Of a stretch of DNA of 64,000 bases, positions 16,899-26,209 are shown in pieces (within the stretch, counting starts at the first letter, position 1; each line of letters opens with the position of its first letter). Position numbers and translations under genes: made by a program. Under the pieces are notes generated by a model. That model ran no database searches and was not told the origin of the DNA. It saw only the letters and a program-made list of their open reading frames with translations. This stretch comes from Lacinutrix sp. Hel_I_90. GTDB lineage: Bacteria > Bacteroidota > Bacteroidia > Flavobacteriales > Flavobacteriaceae. The DNA lies in assembly GCF_000934685.1 (NCBI RefSeq), contig NZ_JYNQ01000001.1:3447501-3511500 (forward strand), read 5' to 3'.

Positions 16899-17354
16899 TT
16901 ATTGTAAACTGTCTTTTATTTGCTTCATATAGTTTATAACCAATTCTTTTTCAGATGTTGATAAAATGGCATCCCTGTGAATCAAAGTGTAAGAATACAA
17001 AGGCATTTCTCCGCTTTCTATCTGTTTGATAATTGAACGAAGTTTACTTGATTTTCTTCGGCTTGAAAGCGAGTCCCATTCGTTAAAATTAAGTTCGGCC
17101 TTGCCTTCTTTAATGTGGTCTTCCAAAAACCAAGCAACAGGTTGAATTTTATTGTACCAAGGATAATCTGTATTGTTACTGTGGCAATCATAACAGGATT
17201 CTTGCAATATCATACTGACATTTTTTGGTGGTTTGTTGACCATCACAAAATCTGATTTTGGTATGACATCACTTTGGTTACGCTCTGTGGTCACAAACTG
17301 TATGCCCACAAAGACCACCAATAAAACCAATGCTATGATTTTTACAATTTTCAT
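16899..17354 (-). CDS. Membrane-anchored haem-binding domain protein (CxxCH)
   Basis: 151 residues with an uncleaved N-terminal anchor (MKIVKIIALVLLVVFVGIQ) and the haem-binding motif SCYDCHSN near 57, followed by NTDYPWYNKIQPVAWFLEDHIKEGKAELNF and EMPLYSYTLIHRDAILS. This matches the Haem_bd family, a c-type-like domain of about 140 residues in Bacteroidota. It is expected to face the periplasm and carry one covalent haem. Its stop is one base from the start side of the DUF3347 lipoprotein gene, so the two are translated together. Its role in copper handling is not known; electron supply to copper or to the oxidase is a guess. Confidence 0.88.
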   Translation of the reverse strand: MKIVKIIALVLLVVFVGIQFVTTERNQSDVIPKSDFVMVNKPPKNVSMILQESCYDCHSNNTDYPWYNKIQPVAWFLEDHIKEGKAELNFNEWDSLSSRRKSSKLRSIIKQIESGEMPLYSYTLIHRDAILSTSEKELVINYMKQIKDSLQ

Positions 17355-17978
17355 TTAGTTGATTTCCTTTTGCACTTTTCCGCAAGCCATCATTTTGCTT
17401 CCATAATAGGGGTTTCTGATTTCTTTTTCCATACTTAACCACGCACTGCCTTTATCATACATTGGACAAAATTGTTGGTACAACGTATTTTCTGTTCCAG
17501 TAATGGCAACCATATCGGTTATATCCTTGCTCAATGTTTTGAAATGTTCGCGCTGGTGGTCCATTTCGCTTTTGCCTATGTGTTCTGCGTGTTCCTTTGC
17601 ATCTGCAATAATGTCTTTCAATTCTTTCTGTTCTTCGGAAGTATAGCTGCTCATATTAAAACCGTTCAAAGTGCTTTCCAATTTCGTTCCGGCTTTTGCG
17701 GCATCTTCTTTATTGGTTGCCACCAATGCATTTTTAAGTGCCATATAATCTGTCAATACTTGTTTTGCATCAGAAGTCTGTGCATTAGAATCCATCATAC
17801 CATCGGACGCACTCATTTTATCGTGGTCCATTGCCGAATCATCGTGATGTGCGTCTTCATTCATTTCCGAATGCATTGCATCTTGCGAATCTTCTTTTTT
17901 ACTGTCCTTACAGGACATTGCTGTTAGGCTTACAAAAGCCATTAGCATAATTACTGTTGTTACTCGTACTTTTTTCAT
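17355..17978 (-). CDS. DUF3347 lipoprotein
   Basis: 207 residues. Signal MKKVRVTTVIMLMAFVSLTAMSCKD with lipobox Cys near 23, then a Met/His/Asp-rich tract (HSEMNEDAHHDDSAMDHDKMSASDGMM) typical of periplasmic copper ligands. The DUF3347 domain follows (about 70-207): a helical bundle with HQREHFKTLSKDI and the end FCPMYDKGSAWLSMEKEIRNPYYGSKMMACG. The same C-terminal motif closes the CusB adaptor of this operon, so the domain occurs both free and fused. A free copy may act as a copper chaperone for the pump, like CusF in enterobacteria; that is inference. Confidence 0.88.
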   Translation of the reverse strand: MKKVRVTTVIMLMAFVSLTAMSCKDSKKEDSQDAMHSEMNEDAHHDDSAMDHDKMSASDGMMDSNAQTSDAKQVLTDYMALKNALVATNKEDAAKAGTKLESTLNGFNMSSYTSEEQKELKDIIADAKEHAEHIGKSEMDHQREHFKTLSKDITDMVAITGTENTLYQQFCPMYDKGSAWLSMEKEIRNPYYGSKMMACGKVQKEIN

Positions 17979-18020
17979 TTTGATTTACATTTAAGATTAA
18001 TATTTGTGTTTAACTTATTT

Positions 18021-20462
18021 TTAAAATCTCACAGAAAGCCCACCACCTGCACCAAAACGGTTGTCGTAGCTTGCCATCAATGAGAAGTTTCTTGATAAAA
18101 AATATTCGATTCCTGCGTTCCAAGTGACTTCCTTGCTGAAATTATCTCCCATTGGAAGGTCATCTACCCACCCGAAATCTGCTTGGTACTCGTACATCCC
18201 GAAAATTGCCGTTCTTGGGAAAATCATGATTTCACGGCTCAAACTTATTTGCGGCCGTAATTTGCTATCCATTCGCACATCGAGATTGAATAAATATGGG
18301 GTTAAGAATCGTACACCCGCAATGGCTGTGGTAGAAATTTCATCTAAACTATCTTCCATTTCATTTTCAATGTTCACACCACCAAAAACCCTTAAATAAT
18401 CGTGCAGGTAGCGTTCGTAGGTTACTTCGGCTTCCAGATTTTGGTTCCATCCGTATTCTGCCATCACATTAAATTGATTTCGAATATTCGAAGCCACAAA
18501 ATTAAATTCCGTCATATGCGAAGCGGCATCAACCATTGACCAAGCGTAAAATTTGTCGCCCTCATTAATTAACTTTGAAACGGGATAATTTGCCATTCTT
18601 GGGTCGCGTGGGGTATCGTAACTATAAATTCGGGCCATTCCGCTCATCATATGGTAAAGTATATGGCAGTGAAAGAACCAATCTCCAGATTCATCCCCTT
18701 CGTTACCGCTGAATTCTATGGTTACTTCTTTCATTGGTGGAACATTCACGGTGTGTTTTAAAGGCGAATACTCCCCATTCTTATTGATAACCCTAAAGAA
18801 ATGTCCGTGAAGGTGCATTGGATGGTGCATCATCGTGAGATTATTGAGGGTAATTCTTGTAATTTCTCCTTTTTTGATTTTTATTTTGTCTGCCTCATTT
18901 AATGGGACACCATTCATACTCCAAATATAACGTTGCATATTTCCGGTAAGATTGAGCAATATTTCCTTTACTGGAAGACTCTTATCATAACTTGTTTTCT
19001 CTGGCGATTTCAAATAATCGTAATTGTATTCCGCATTCATATCCATTCCATCCATTTGCATATCGTCCATTTTCATTCCTTCCATTTTTGAATGGTTCAT
19101 TTTCATATCATCATTCTTCATATTCATTTCATCCATAGTTGCAGTTGAATCCTTCTTCATTTCCATCTTTGAATGGTCCATTTTAGAGTGGGCCATTTTT
19201 TTGTTCATCATTGAATCCTTTGGCATATTCATCTTTTCATTGTTCATCTTCATTCCATTCATCCCATCCATTCCTGCCCGTCCAGCAGGCGGGTTCATTC
19301 CGTCCATCTGCATACCATATTCTTCCTTCATTTCAAATCGTTCATCTTTTTTGGGTTGAAATTTTAGGGCGTGTGCACCCATTTTCATATCCATTTTTGC
19401 CATTTGCTGCATCATCTTTATTTTATCTGGCCGTGGTACAATTTCAGCAGGAAGGATTTCTCCGTTACCAATGTAAGCCATCGCAGTTCCCGAACCATCC
19501 TGTGCCATTGCCCTAAACTCAATTTTACCGCTATCAGGAATTGTCACTATAAAATCATACGTTTCGGCGGTGGCAATGAAGGTTTTATTATGCTCTACTG
19601 GCACAACATCTTTTCCATCGGCAGAAACCAAGGTTGGTATTCCACCTCCAAATGTCATCCAAAATTGTGTGGAAGATGAGCCGTTAATTACACGTAGCCG
19701 GACTTTTTCGCCCGCCTTAAATTCTGGATATTCAGGCTTTTGCTTCCCGTTGACCAGAAATGCCGGATAATAGACATCCGCTATATCGGCACCTTCCATC
19801 CGTTGTCGCCAAAAATCGAGCTGTGCGCCAAATGCACCACGTCCAATCACTTGATTGAGCGGCGTAGATGTTCCTTTTTTTATGCCATACCATTCATTAC
19901 CTCGTTTTAGGTTACGCATTACATTTACTGGTTTCTCGTTCGTCCAATCGGATAACATCAAGACCAAATCCTTATCGTAATCCAAAGTTTTCTCTTTGGG
20001 GTTTATCAATAATGAACCGAAAACTCCACTTTGCTCCTGTAGCATCGTATGGGAATGATACCAATAGGTTCCGGATTGCTTGATGGGGAATTCATATTTG
20101 AAAGTGGTTCCTGGCTTAATGGGTGGCGTGGATAAATAAGGAACGCCATCTTGAATATTGGGCAATAAGATTCCGTGCCAATGGACGGAAGTCTCAACGC
20201 TCATTTCATTTTTTACGTAAATGACGGCATATTCGCCTTCGATAAATTCCAGAGTTGGTCCTGGAATCGTTCCGTTTACGGTCATTCCCTTAACCTCTTT
20301 ACCAGCCTTATTGACCATTTCTTCCTTGATGGTCAATGTGTATTCGTGAACTGGCAAATTATCTGTATTTCCTTCATTTTGTGTGAATGCCGTATTGACG
20401 TAAAAGAATACGAGCATAAAAGCATAACATATTTTCTTCATTGGATTATTCATTTTTTTCAA
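18021..20462 (-). CDS. CopA-type multicopper oxidase fused to a CopB-like outer-membrane barrel
   Basis: 813 residues, with a signal peptide (cleavage near TAFTQN). The first ~620 residues are a three-cupredoxin oxidase with all four copper-ligand motifs: VHWHGI, WYHSHTM, HPMHLHGHFF and the type-1 site FHCHILYHMMSGM. An insert of about 110 residues (about 375-480) is extremely rich in Met, His and Asp (DHSKMEMKKD-, MKMDDMQMDGMDM-type units), as in copper-binding CopA proteins. Beyond ~630, after YDTPRDPRMANYPVSKLI, the sequence turns into CopB: GDKFYAWSMVDAAS, alternating beta strands and a terminal GGGLSVRF with C-terminal Phe, typical of outer-membrane barrels. In other bacteria copA and copB are separate genes. 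The fusion would anchor the oxidase to the outer membrane. Confidence 0.93.
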   Translation of the reverse strand: MKKMNNPMKKICYAFMLVFFYVNTAFTQNEGNTDNLPVHEYTLTIKEEMVNKAGKEVKGMTVNGTIPGPTLEFIEGEYAVIYVKNEMSVETSVHWHGILLPNIQDGVPYLSTPPIKPGTTFKYEFPIKQSGTYWYHSHTMLQEQSGVFGSLLINPKEKTLDYDKDLVLMLSDWTNEKPVNVMRNLKRGNEWYGIKKGTSTPLNQVIGRGAFGAQLDFWRQRMEGADIADVYYPAFLVNGKQKPEYPEFKAGEKVRLRVINGSSSTQFWMTFGGGIPTLVSADGKDVVPVEHNKTFIATAETYDFIVTIPDSGKIEFRAMAQDGSGTAMAYIGNGEILPAEIVPRPDKIKMMQQMAKMDMKMGAHALKFQPKKDERFEMKEEYGMQMDGMNPPAGRAGMDGMNGMKMNNEKMNMPKDSMMNKKMAHSKMDHSKMEMKKDSTATMDEMNMKNDDMKMNHSKMEGMKMDDMQMDGMDMNAEYNYDYLKSPEKTSYDKSLPVKEILLNLTGNMQRYIWSMNGVPLNEADKIKIKKGEITRITLNNLTMMHHPMHLHGHFFRVINKNGEYSPLKHTVNVPPMKEVTIEFSGNEGDESGDWFFHCHILYHMMSGMARIYSYDTPRDPRMANYPVSKLINEGDKFYAWSMVDAASHMTEFNFVASNIRNQFNVMAEYGWNQNLEAEVTYERYLHDYLRVFGGVNIENEMEDSLDEISTTAIAGVRFLTPYLFNLDVRMDSKLRPQISLSREIMIFPRTAIFGMYEYQADFGWVDDLPMGDNFSKEVTWNAGIEYFLSRNFSLMASYDNRFGAGGGLSVRF
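19273..19293 (-). repeat. GC-rich 21-base interrupted palindrome inside the Met-rich insert
   Basis: A GC-rich in-frame stretch CCTGCCCG-TCCAG-CAGGCGGG stands out from its AT-rich surroundings and encodes PPAGRAG in the middle of the Met-rich segment. The arms CCTGCC... and ...GGCGGG are partly complementary. It looks like a short mobile palindromic repeat unit that landed in frame, tolerated because the insert is unstructured. Confidence 0.5.
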
Positions 20463-20509
20463 AATTAATATTGATATTCAGTAGCTTGTGTCATAATCTT
20501 GGTTCATAG

Positions 20510-21076
20510 TTATATAATTCGGTCTAACGATGTGCGGTCATTTATTTGTTGTGATTTATAAATGGTAAGGCTCATTCCTGTTTCGGTTTTAAATTGCCTG
20601 CTTAAATGGTTTATGTTGCTATATTTAAGAATCTGGCCAATTTCAGTGAAATTGAATTCTTGGTTTTGAATGAGCTCTTTTACTTTTTCGATTTTCAATT
20701 TGATAAAATATTTTTCTATTGTAATACCTTCCTTTATTGAGAACAATTTGCTCGTTTTGGAATATTCCCTGTTTAGTTTTTCTTCGAGATACGTGGAAAG
20801 TTTCCTGTTTATATCCAACGGTAAATTTTTCAATAGCTTAATCAACTCAATTTTTACTTGTTCCACCAATTGTTTTTCGGGGCTTTCTATCAAGGAAAAT
20901 CCGTTTTTCTCTAAAATCGAAACCAAGGTTTCTCGATATTTGGCATCTTTGATATTCAGTTTTATTCTTCCCAATTCAATTTCGAGCAAATCGATATTCT
21001 TATCTTTTAATTCGTCCGTCACTACTTTGATACACCTATCACAGACCATATTTTTTATGTAAAAAGTTTTTTCCAT
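20510..21076 (-). CDS. HMA-domain/AraC-type transcriptional regulator
   Basis: 188 residues combining two parts. Residues 1-65 look like a heavy-metal-associated domain: FYIKNMVCDRCIKVVTDEL with the MxCxxC metal site, then a strand-helix pattern ending KNGFSL. Residues ~85-188 are an AraC-type double helix-turn-helix: IEKYFIKLKIEKVKELI, FTEIGQILKYSNINHLSRQFKTETGMSLTIYK. The protein thus appears to bind Cu+ directly and DNA in one short chain. It lies between the TolC-like gene (2 bases away) and the multicopper oxidase in the copper operon, and is probably its activator. Metal identity is inferred. Confidence 0.88.
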   Translation of the reverse strand: MEKTFYIKNMVCDRCIKVVTDELKDKNIDLLEIELGRIKLNIKDAKYRETLVSILEKNGFSLIESPEKQLVEQVKIELIKLLKNLPLDINRKLSTYLEEKLNREYSKTSKLFSIKEGITIEKYFIKLKIEKVKELIQNQEFNFTEIGQILKYSNINHLSRQFKTETGMSLTIYKSQQINDRTSLDRII

Positions 21077-21078
21077 CG

Positions 21079-22314
21079 TTAATTGATTAGATAATTGATT
21101 AATGCCGATTGTACATAATAACTCTTGACCGATTCTATTTGGCTCATCTGGAATTTTAATTGCAGTTCCTGAATGTCCAGCACATCATTAAAATCAATCG
21201 TTCCCGTTTCGTAATTTTTTATCAGGATTTCCTCTGCATCCTCGGCCTGTTCAAGATTTTTCTGTTGGGTGTTGAATTTGATTCTTGCTTGGTTTCGTTG
21301 TGAAATAGCTTTTGCCAATTCTGATTCCAAAATATTCAAGCGTTCGTCTTTTTGGGATTTGATTTCCTGTTGACGCAAATCGTTCTGTTTGGTAATGGAC
21401 TTATAGCGGTTGTTGAAAATGGGAATTGTAATTGAAATCATCGGCATTATAATATCCTTTCCATTGTCAGAAAAATTCATTTCCGGGCGTTCCGAAACGG
21501 GAATGTAATCCAACCCAAAGCCAAACATTGGCTGGGCTTCTCGAAGATTGAGCAGTTCAGATTGCGTAACCGATTCGTATAGTCTGTCATATTTCAACAA
21601 TTCAGGGTTTAGTGAAAGTGCATCATAAGAAAACTGAATATCTTCAATGGGCATTTCCAATGTGTCAACCACTACAATGTCATTATCAAAATCACGATTC
21701 AATAAACTGTTCACAGCAGCTTGGAAACCCTTTGATTGTTGTGTCAACACCTCTTTTTCCTGTTGCAGTTCATTCTGTCTAATCTGCAACCGAAGCACAT
21801 CCACAGCCGATGCTTTACCAACTTCCACGGAAGTGAGGGCAAGGCGTTCGTAGGTTTTCAACAACTCAATGTTTTGGTCAAGTACAAGCTGTTTTGTGTT
21901 GATTTCATATAGTTGATAATAGAATTGGGATACTGAAAGTGCAAGTTTACGTTTGGCAATGGTAACTTCCACATAGTCCGCTTCCGCCATTGAACTTGCA
22001 TAATTTTCCCTTGCCGTGATGGTACCAAACCAAGGTAACATCTGTTTTAATGAGAATCGTGCTCGTTGTGCTCCTGTTCGTGTTTCGGGCTCACTTACAA
22101 AATATCCTGCGCTGATTTCTGTGTTGGGAATCCAGTTGGCTTCATTGACCTTTTCAGAAGAAATATCATATCGCAATTGAAATTTCTGGATTTCCGGACT
22201 GTTGGAAATGGCTTCGTCAATATAGGTCTGTAAATCCTGACCATAGCTGTTGACACTTAAGATGTAAATCCCAACAAACACGATATATTTTATAACTGAT
22301 TTCTTATTTTTCAT
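21079..22314 (-). CDS. TolC-family outer-membrane efflux protein (CusC-like)
   Basis: 411 residues. Signal peptide MKNKKSVIKYIVFVGIYILSVNSYGQ, then two OEP repeats of long coiled-coil helices and short beta strands (LQTYIDEAISNSPEIQKFQL at the start, TGTIDFNDVLDIQELQLKFQ near the end), the TolC-family architecture. Its start overlaps the stop of the CusA gene by four bases (ATGA), so it is translationally coupled to the pump. It therefore supplies a separate outer-membrane channel for the CusAB system, unlike the two Czc cassettes of this window where the channel is fused to the pump. Confidence 0.9.
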   Translation of the reverse strand: MKNKKSVIKYIVFVGIYILSVNSYGQDLQTYIDEAISNSPEIQKFQLRYDISSEKVNEANWIPNTEISAGYFVSEPETRTGAQRARFSLKQMLPWFGTITARENYASSMAEADYVEVTIAKRKLALSVSQFYYQLYEINTKQLVLDQNIELLKTYERLALTSVEVGKASAVDVLRLQIRQNELQQEKEVLTQQSKGFQAAVNSLLNRDFDNDIVVVDTLEMPIEDIQFSYDALSLNPELLKYDRLYESVTQSELLNLREAQPMFGFGLDYIPVSERPEMNFSDNGKDIIMPMISITIPIFNNRYKSITKQNDLRQQEIKSQKDERLNILESELAKAISQRNQARIKFNTQQKNLEQAEDAEEILIKNYETGTIDFNDVLDIQELQLKFQMSQIESVKSYYVQSALINYLIN

Positions 22315-25300
22315 TGCTCAATAGTTATGGTTTGTGATTCTTGCTTTAACCTTCTTTTTGCAAGTCGTTCTTTTCGCCAACTGTAAAGCACAGGAACGAG
22401 GAAATAAGATGTGGTATCGAGTAGCATTCCGCCAAAGATTGGAATGGACATTGGTATCATAATATCACTTCCTTTTCCAGTGGATGTCAATACTGGCAAT
22501 AATGCCAAAATAGTCGTAACCGTAGTCATCAAACAAGGGCGGATTCTTTTGGATGCAGCTTCTAAAGTTGATTTGCGGATTTCATTTTTATCCGTTGGGT
22601 CGTTTTTATCGAATGTTTGTGTGAGATAGGTTGCCATTACAACGCCATCGTCCGTTGCAATACCAAAGAGTGCAATAAAACCCACCCAAACTGCAACGCT
22701 CAAATTGACCGTCCGCATATTGAATAGGTCTCGCAGGTTTTCGCCAAAGAAATTGAAATTCAAGAACCAATCTTGGCCATACAGCCAAATCATTACAAAA
22801 CCACCTGCAAAGGCAACGGCAATTCCCGTAAATACCATAAACGTTGTGGACACAGAACGGAACTGGAAGTATAGAATCAGGAAAATAACCAACAAGGCCA
22901 AAGGCACGATAATAGACAGTGTTTTTTCGGCACGTAATTGATTCTCATAGGTTCCCGTGAATTTATAACTGATGCCTTTTGGAACGATTAATTCGCCACT
23001 GTCAATTTTTTGTTGAATGAGTGCCTGTGCGTTTTCCACCACATTCACTTCTGCAAAACCGTCAAGTTTATCGAACAATACATAGCCTACCAAAAAGGTG
23101 TCCTCGCTTTTTATCACTTGCGGACCTTGTTCGTAACGGATGGTTGCCAGCTCGCTCAATGGTACAGGACTGCCTTTTTCAACTGGAACATAAATATTCT
23201 GTAAATCGGATGGGTCGCCCCGCAATTCCCTTGGATAGCGTACCCGAACGCCATAACGTTCCCTACCTTCAACGGTTTGGGTCAACACCATTCCGCCCAC
23301 GGCCACTTTCAGTACATTTTGAACTTCCTCAATGGTCACGCCATAACGTGCCAATTTTTCCCTATTGATATCAATAAGCAAATAAGGTTTTCCCACAATT
23401 CGGTCAGCAAAAACGGCTTCCTGTTTTACGCCTTCCGCTTGTTTTAGAATGGTTTCCAATTCTACGCCAAACGCCTCAATCTGTTTTAAATCCTGACCTT
23501 TGACCTTGATGCCCATTGGTGCGCGCATTCCGGTTTGTAACATAACCAAACGGGTTTCAATGGGCTGCAATTTTGGGGCAGAGGTAACGCCAGGCAATTT
23601 GGTAACCTTTACGATTTCGTTCCAAATATCGTCGGGCGAATTGACTTCGGGTCGCCAGTTCCTAAAAAATTCGCCATCATCATTGGGAATTAATTTTTCG
23701 GAAGGAACATCCACGGTTTCTACAACTTTTTTACCATCTTCACGGTAGTTCTCGATGGTGCTTGAACTTATTTCTGTACTTGGATTAGCGATATACGTGC
23801 TATCCTTCCGAATAAAAAATCCATTGTCATCAACTTGAAAGCGTTGCCGTTTTCCATCGCTGTTCAACATATATTCAGATTTATACTGAATGACATTTTC
23901 ATACATTGAAAGTGGCGCTGGGTCCAAGGCAGATTCCGTTCTACCTGATTTTCCGACTACAGTTTCTATTTCGGGAATACTTGCCACGGCCATATCCAGC
24001 TGTTGCAACACTCTTTTGTTTTCCTCAATACCAGCGTGTGGCATTGAAGTGGGCATCAAGAGGAATGAGCCTTCATTCAACGAAGGCATAAATTCCTTGC
24101 CGGTATTTTTATAGATGATGAAACCTGAAATTAGCAAGGCTGTGGGAATGGTCAAAAACAGAAGTTTATTTGCCAATGCCCATTTTAATATTTGGGTGTA
24201 ATAGTTTTTGAAAAGAGAAAAACTTGCCAATAAGCCAAAACAGATTATGCCCACAAAAATAAGGTTCCAGATAACGCTTTTATCAACACCTAATGGTCGC
24301 CAATATTCTGCTAATAGAAAGACAATGGCAGCTGCGGAAAGATAAATATTGAATTTGTTTGACCTTTCTTTTGAAAGTTTTTCCTTAAGTACCGCCAAAG
24401 CCACAAAACCAAAGCCAATAAGGATAAGACCAATCCAATGGCCAAAAATGACTGCAATAAAACCAGCTAAAATCAACAAACTGCTGATACCATAATTTGT
24501 GGATTTTCGGATATTTCTGTTTTTAAAGAAAAATGCCGCAAACGGTGGAATTAAGAAAAGAGCTATAATTATGGATGCCGTCAATGCGAAGGTTTTTGTA
24601 AACGCCAAGGGTCTGAACAATTTGCCTTCTGCACCTATCATTGTAAATACAGGTATAAAGCTGATGATGGTGGTCATTACTGCGGTAACAATTGCCCCCG
24701 AAACTTCCGCAGTGGCATTGTACACTACGGTATTTATTGGTGTTTTTTTATCGTCTTCGTCCAAATGCCTGATGATGTTCTCGGCAAGTATGATACCCAC
24801 ATCTACCATAGTACCAATGGCAATTGCAATTCCCGAAAGTGCCACGATGTTGGCATCCACACCAAAAAATTTCATTGCAATAAAGACCATCAGCACCGCA
24901 ACTGGCAATAACCCAGATATAAGTATGGATGCCCGAAGATTAAATACCATTACGATAATGACCAAAATGGTAATAAGGATTTCCAAGGTTAACGCCTCGT
25001 TGAGCGTTCCCAAGGTTTCTTGTATCAGTTCTGTTCGGTCATAAAAAGGGACGATTGTCAATTGCGAAGTCCTGCCATCACTCAACACTTTGGAAGGTAG
25101 CCCTTTGCTCAACTCGGCAATTTTTTCCTTCACATTATTTATGACCTCTAATGGATTTGCGCCATATCGGGCGACCACAACTGCGCCCACTACTTCCGCA
25201 CCTTCCTTGTCCAAAATTCCCCTGCGTGTGGCTGGGCCCAAAGACACTTTTCCTATGTCCTTTAATCTAATGGATGTATAATTTTCGGAAGTAACTACGG

Positions 25301-26090
25301 CATTTTCAATATCTTCAATGGACTTTACGTAACCCAAGCCACGCACGAGATATTCCGCTTGGTTGATTTCCAAAGTCTGTGCACCAATATCCTTATTACT
25401 TTCCTTAACCGCCTTTACAACTTGATTGAGACCTATGTTGTACTGGCGCATCAATTCTGGATTTACATCTATTTGATATTCCTTTACATAACCACCGATC
25501 GATGCCACCTCGGAAACGCCACTCGCAGAAGCAAGGGCATATTTCACGTAATAATCCTGAATGCTTCGTAGTTCTTGCAAATCCCATCCGCCCGTGACGT
25601 TGCCGTCCTTATCGCGACCTTCAAGCGTGTACCAAAATATTTGACCCAATCCCGTAGCATCGGGACCCAAAGCTGGGTTAACACCTTCAGGTAAAAGACC
25701 ACTTGGCAAGGAATTGAGTTTTTCCAGAATCCGACTTCGGCTCCAGTAAAATTCAATATCCTCATCAAAAATGATGTAAATGCTCGAAAAGCCAAACATT
25801 GAAGAACTGCGGATAGTTTTAACTCCTGGAATACCTAATAAGGTCGTAGTTAGCGGATATGTTATTTGGTCCTCAATATCCTGTGGCGACCTACCGTCCC
25901 ATTTGGTAAAAACGATTTGTTGGTTCTCGCCAATATCGGGAATGGCATCAACTGCCACGGGGTCCGTCGGTAAAAATCCAGTGTCCCATTTAAAAGGTGC
26001 GTACACCGTTCCAAAACCCACAAATACGACGAGCAATATAACGGCAACGAGTTTGTTCTCTATAAGAAATTTGATGCTTTTATTTAGCAT
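22311..26090 (-). CDS. cusA: CusA-type copper/silver RND efflux pump, extended
   Basis: 1259 residues, about 200 more than CusA of enterobacteria (1047). The HME-RND core is intact: GFGTVYAPF start, proton-relay helix with SGIAIAIGTMVDVGIILAENI, and the final bundle with WVGFIALFGIATDDGVVMATYL. Two insertions explain the length. One after the first membrane bundle (about 530-630) adds hydrophobic segments (SSLLILAGFIAVIFGHWIGLILIGFGFVALAV and others), that is extra helices. The other (about 735-830) is a periplasmic loop insert starting NVIQYKSEYMLNSDGKRQRF. The methionine relay of CusA may be represented by MLQTGMRAPMGIKV. It is the first large gene of the copper operon, after the HYC_CC_PP gene. 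Confidence 0.92.
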   Translation of the reverse strand: MLNKSIKFLIENKLVAVILLVVFVGFGTVYAPFKWDTGFLPTDPVAVDAIPDIGENQQIVFTKWDGRSPQDIEDQITYPLTTTLLGIPGVKTIRSSSMFGFSSIYIIFDEDIEFYWSRSRILEKLNSLPSGLLPEGVNPALGPDATGLGQIFWYTLEGRDKDGNVTGGWDLQELRSIQDYYVKYALASASGVSEVASIGGYVKEYQIDVNPELMRQYNIGLNQVVKAVKESNKDIGAQTLEINQAEYLVRGLGYVKSIEDIENAVVTSENYTSIRLKDIGKVSLGPATRRGILDKEGAEVVGAVVVARYGANPLEVINNVKEKIAELSKGLPSKVLSDGRTSQLTIVPFYDRTELIQETLGTLNEALTLEILITILVIIVMVFNLRASILISGLLPVAVLMVFIAMKFFGVDANIVALSGIAIAIGTMVDVGIILAENIIRHLDEDDKKTPINTVVYNATAEVSGAIVTAVMTTIISFIPVFTMIGAEGKLFRPLAFTKTFALTASIIIALFLIPPFAAFFFKNRNIRKSTNYGISSLLILAGFIAVIFGHWIGLILIGFGFVALAVLKEKLSKERSNKFNIYLSAAAIVFLLAEYWRPLGVDKSVIWNLIFVGIICFGLLASFSLFKNYYTQILKWALANKLLFLTIPTALLISGFIIYKNTGKEFMPSLNEGSFLLMPTSMPHAGIEENKRVLQQLDMAVASIPEIETVVGKSGRTESALDPAPLSMYENVIQYKSEYMLNSDGKRQRFQVDDNGFFIRKDSTYIANPSTEISSSTIENYREDGKKVVETVDVPSEKLIPNDDGEFFRNWRPEVNSPDDIWNEIVKVTKLPGVTSAPKLQPIETRLVMLQTGMRAPMGIKVKGQDLKQIEAFGVELETILKQAEGVKQEAVFADRIVGKPYLLIDINREKLARYGVTIEEVQNVLKVAVGGMVLTQTVEGRERYGVRVRYPRELRGDPSDLQNIYVPVEKGSPVPLSELATIRYEQGPQVIKSEDTFLVGYVLFDKLDGFAEVNVVENAQALIQQKIDSGELIVPKGISYKFTGTYENQLRAEKTLSIIVPLALLVIFLILYFQFRSVSTTFMVFTGIAVAFAGGFVMIWLYGQDWFLNFNFFGENLRDLFNMRTVNLSVAVWVGFIALFGIATDDGVVMATYLTQTFDKNDPTDKNEIRKSTLEAASKRIRPCLMTTVTTILALLPVLTSTGKGSDIMIPMSIPIFGGMLLDTTSYFLVPVLYSWRKERLAKRRLKQESQTITIEQ

Positions 26091-26130
26091 AAACTATGAT
26101 AATTAAACAGTTATGAAAATGATTGTTTAG

Positions 26131-26142
26131 CTTGAATTCAAG
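26131..26142. promoter_or_regulatory. 12-base perfect palindrome in the leader before cusA
   Basis: CTTGAATTCAAG lies in the 119-base gap between the HYC_CC_PP gene and cusA. It could be an operator or part of an attenuator hairpin; no regulator can be assigned. Confidence 0.3.
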
Positions 26143-26209
26143 AAATTGAACACAACAAAACAAGCCCAACACGGAAGTACCGCAGGGCAAAAATTTTACT
26201 GTTTAAAAA

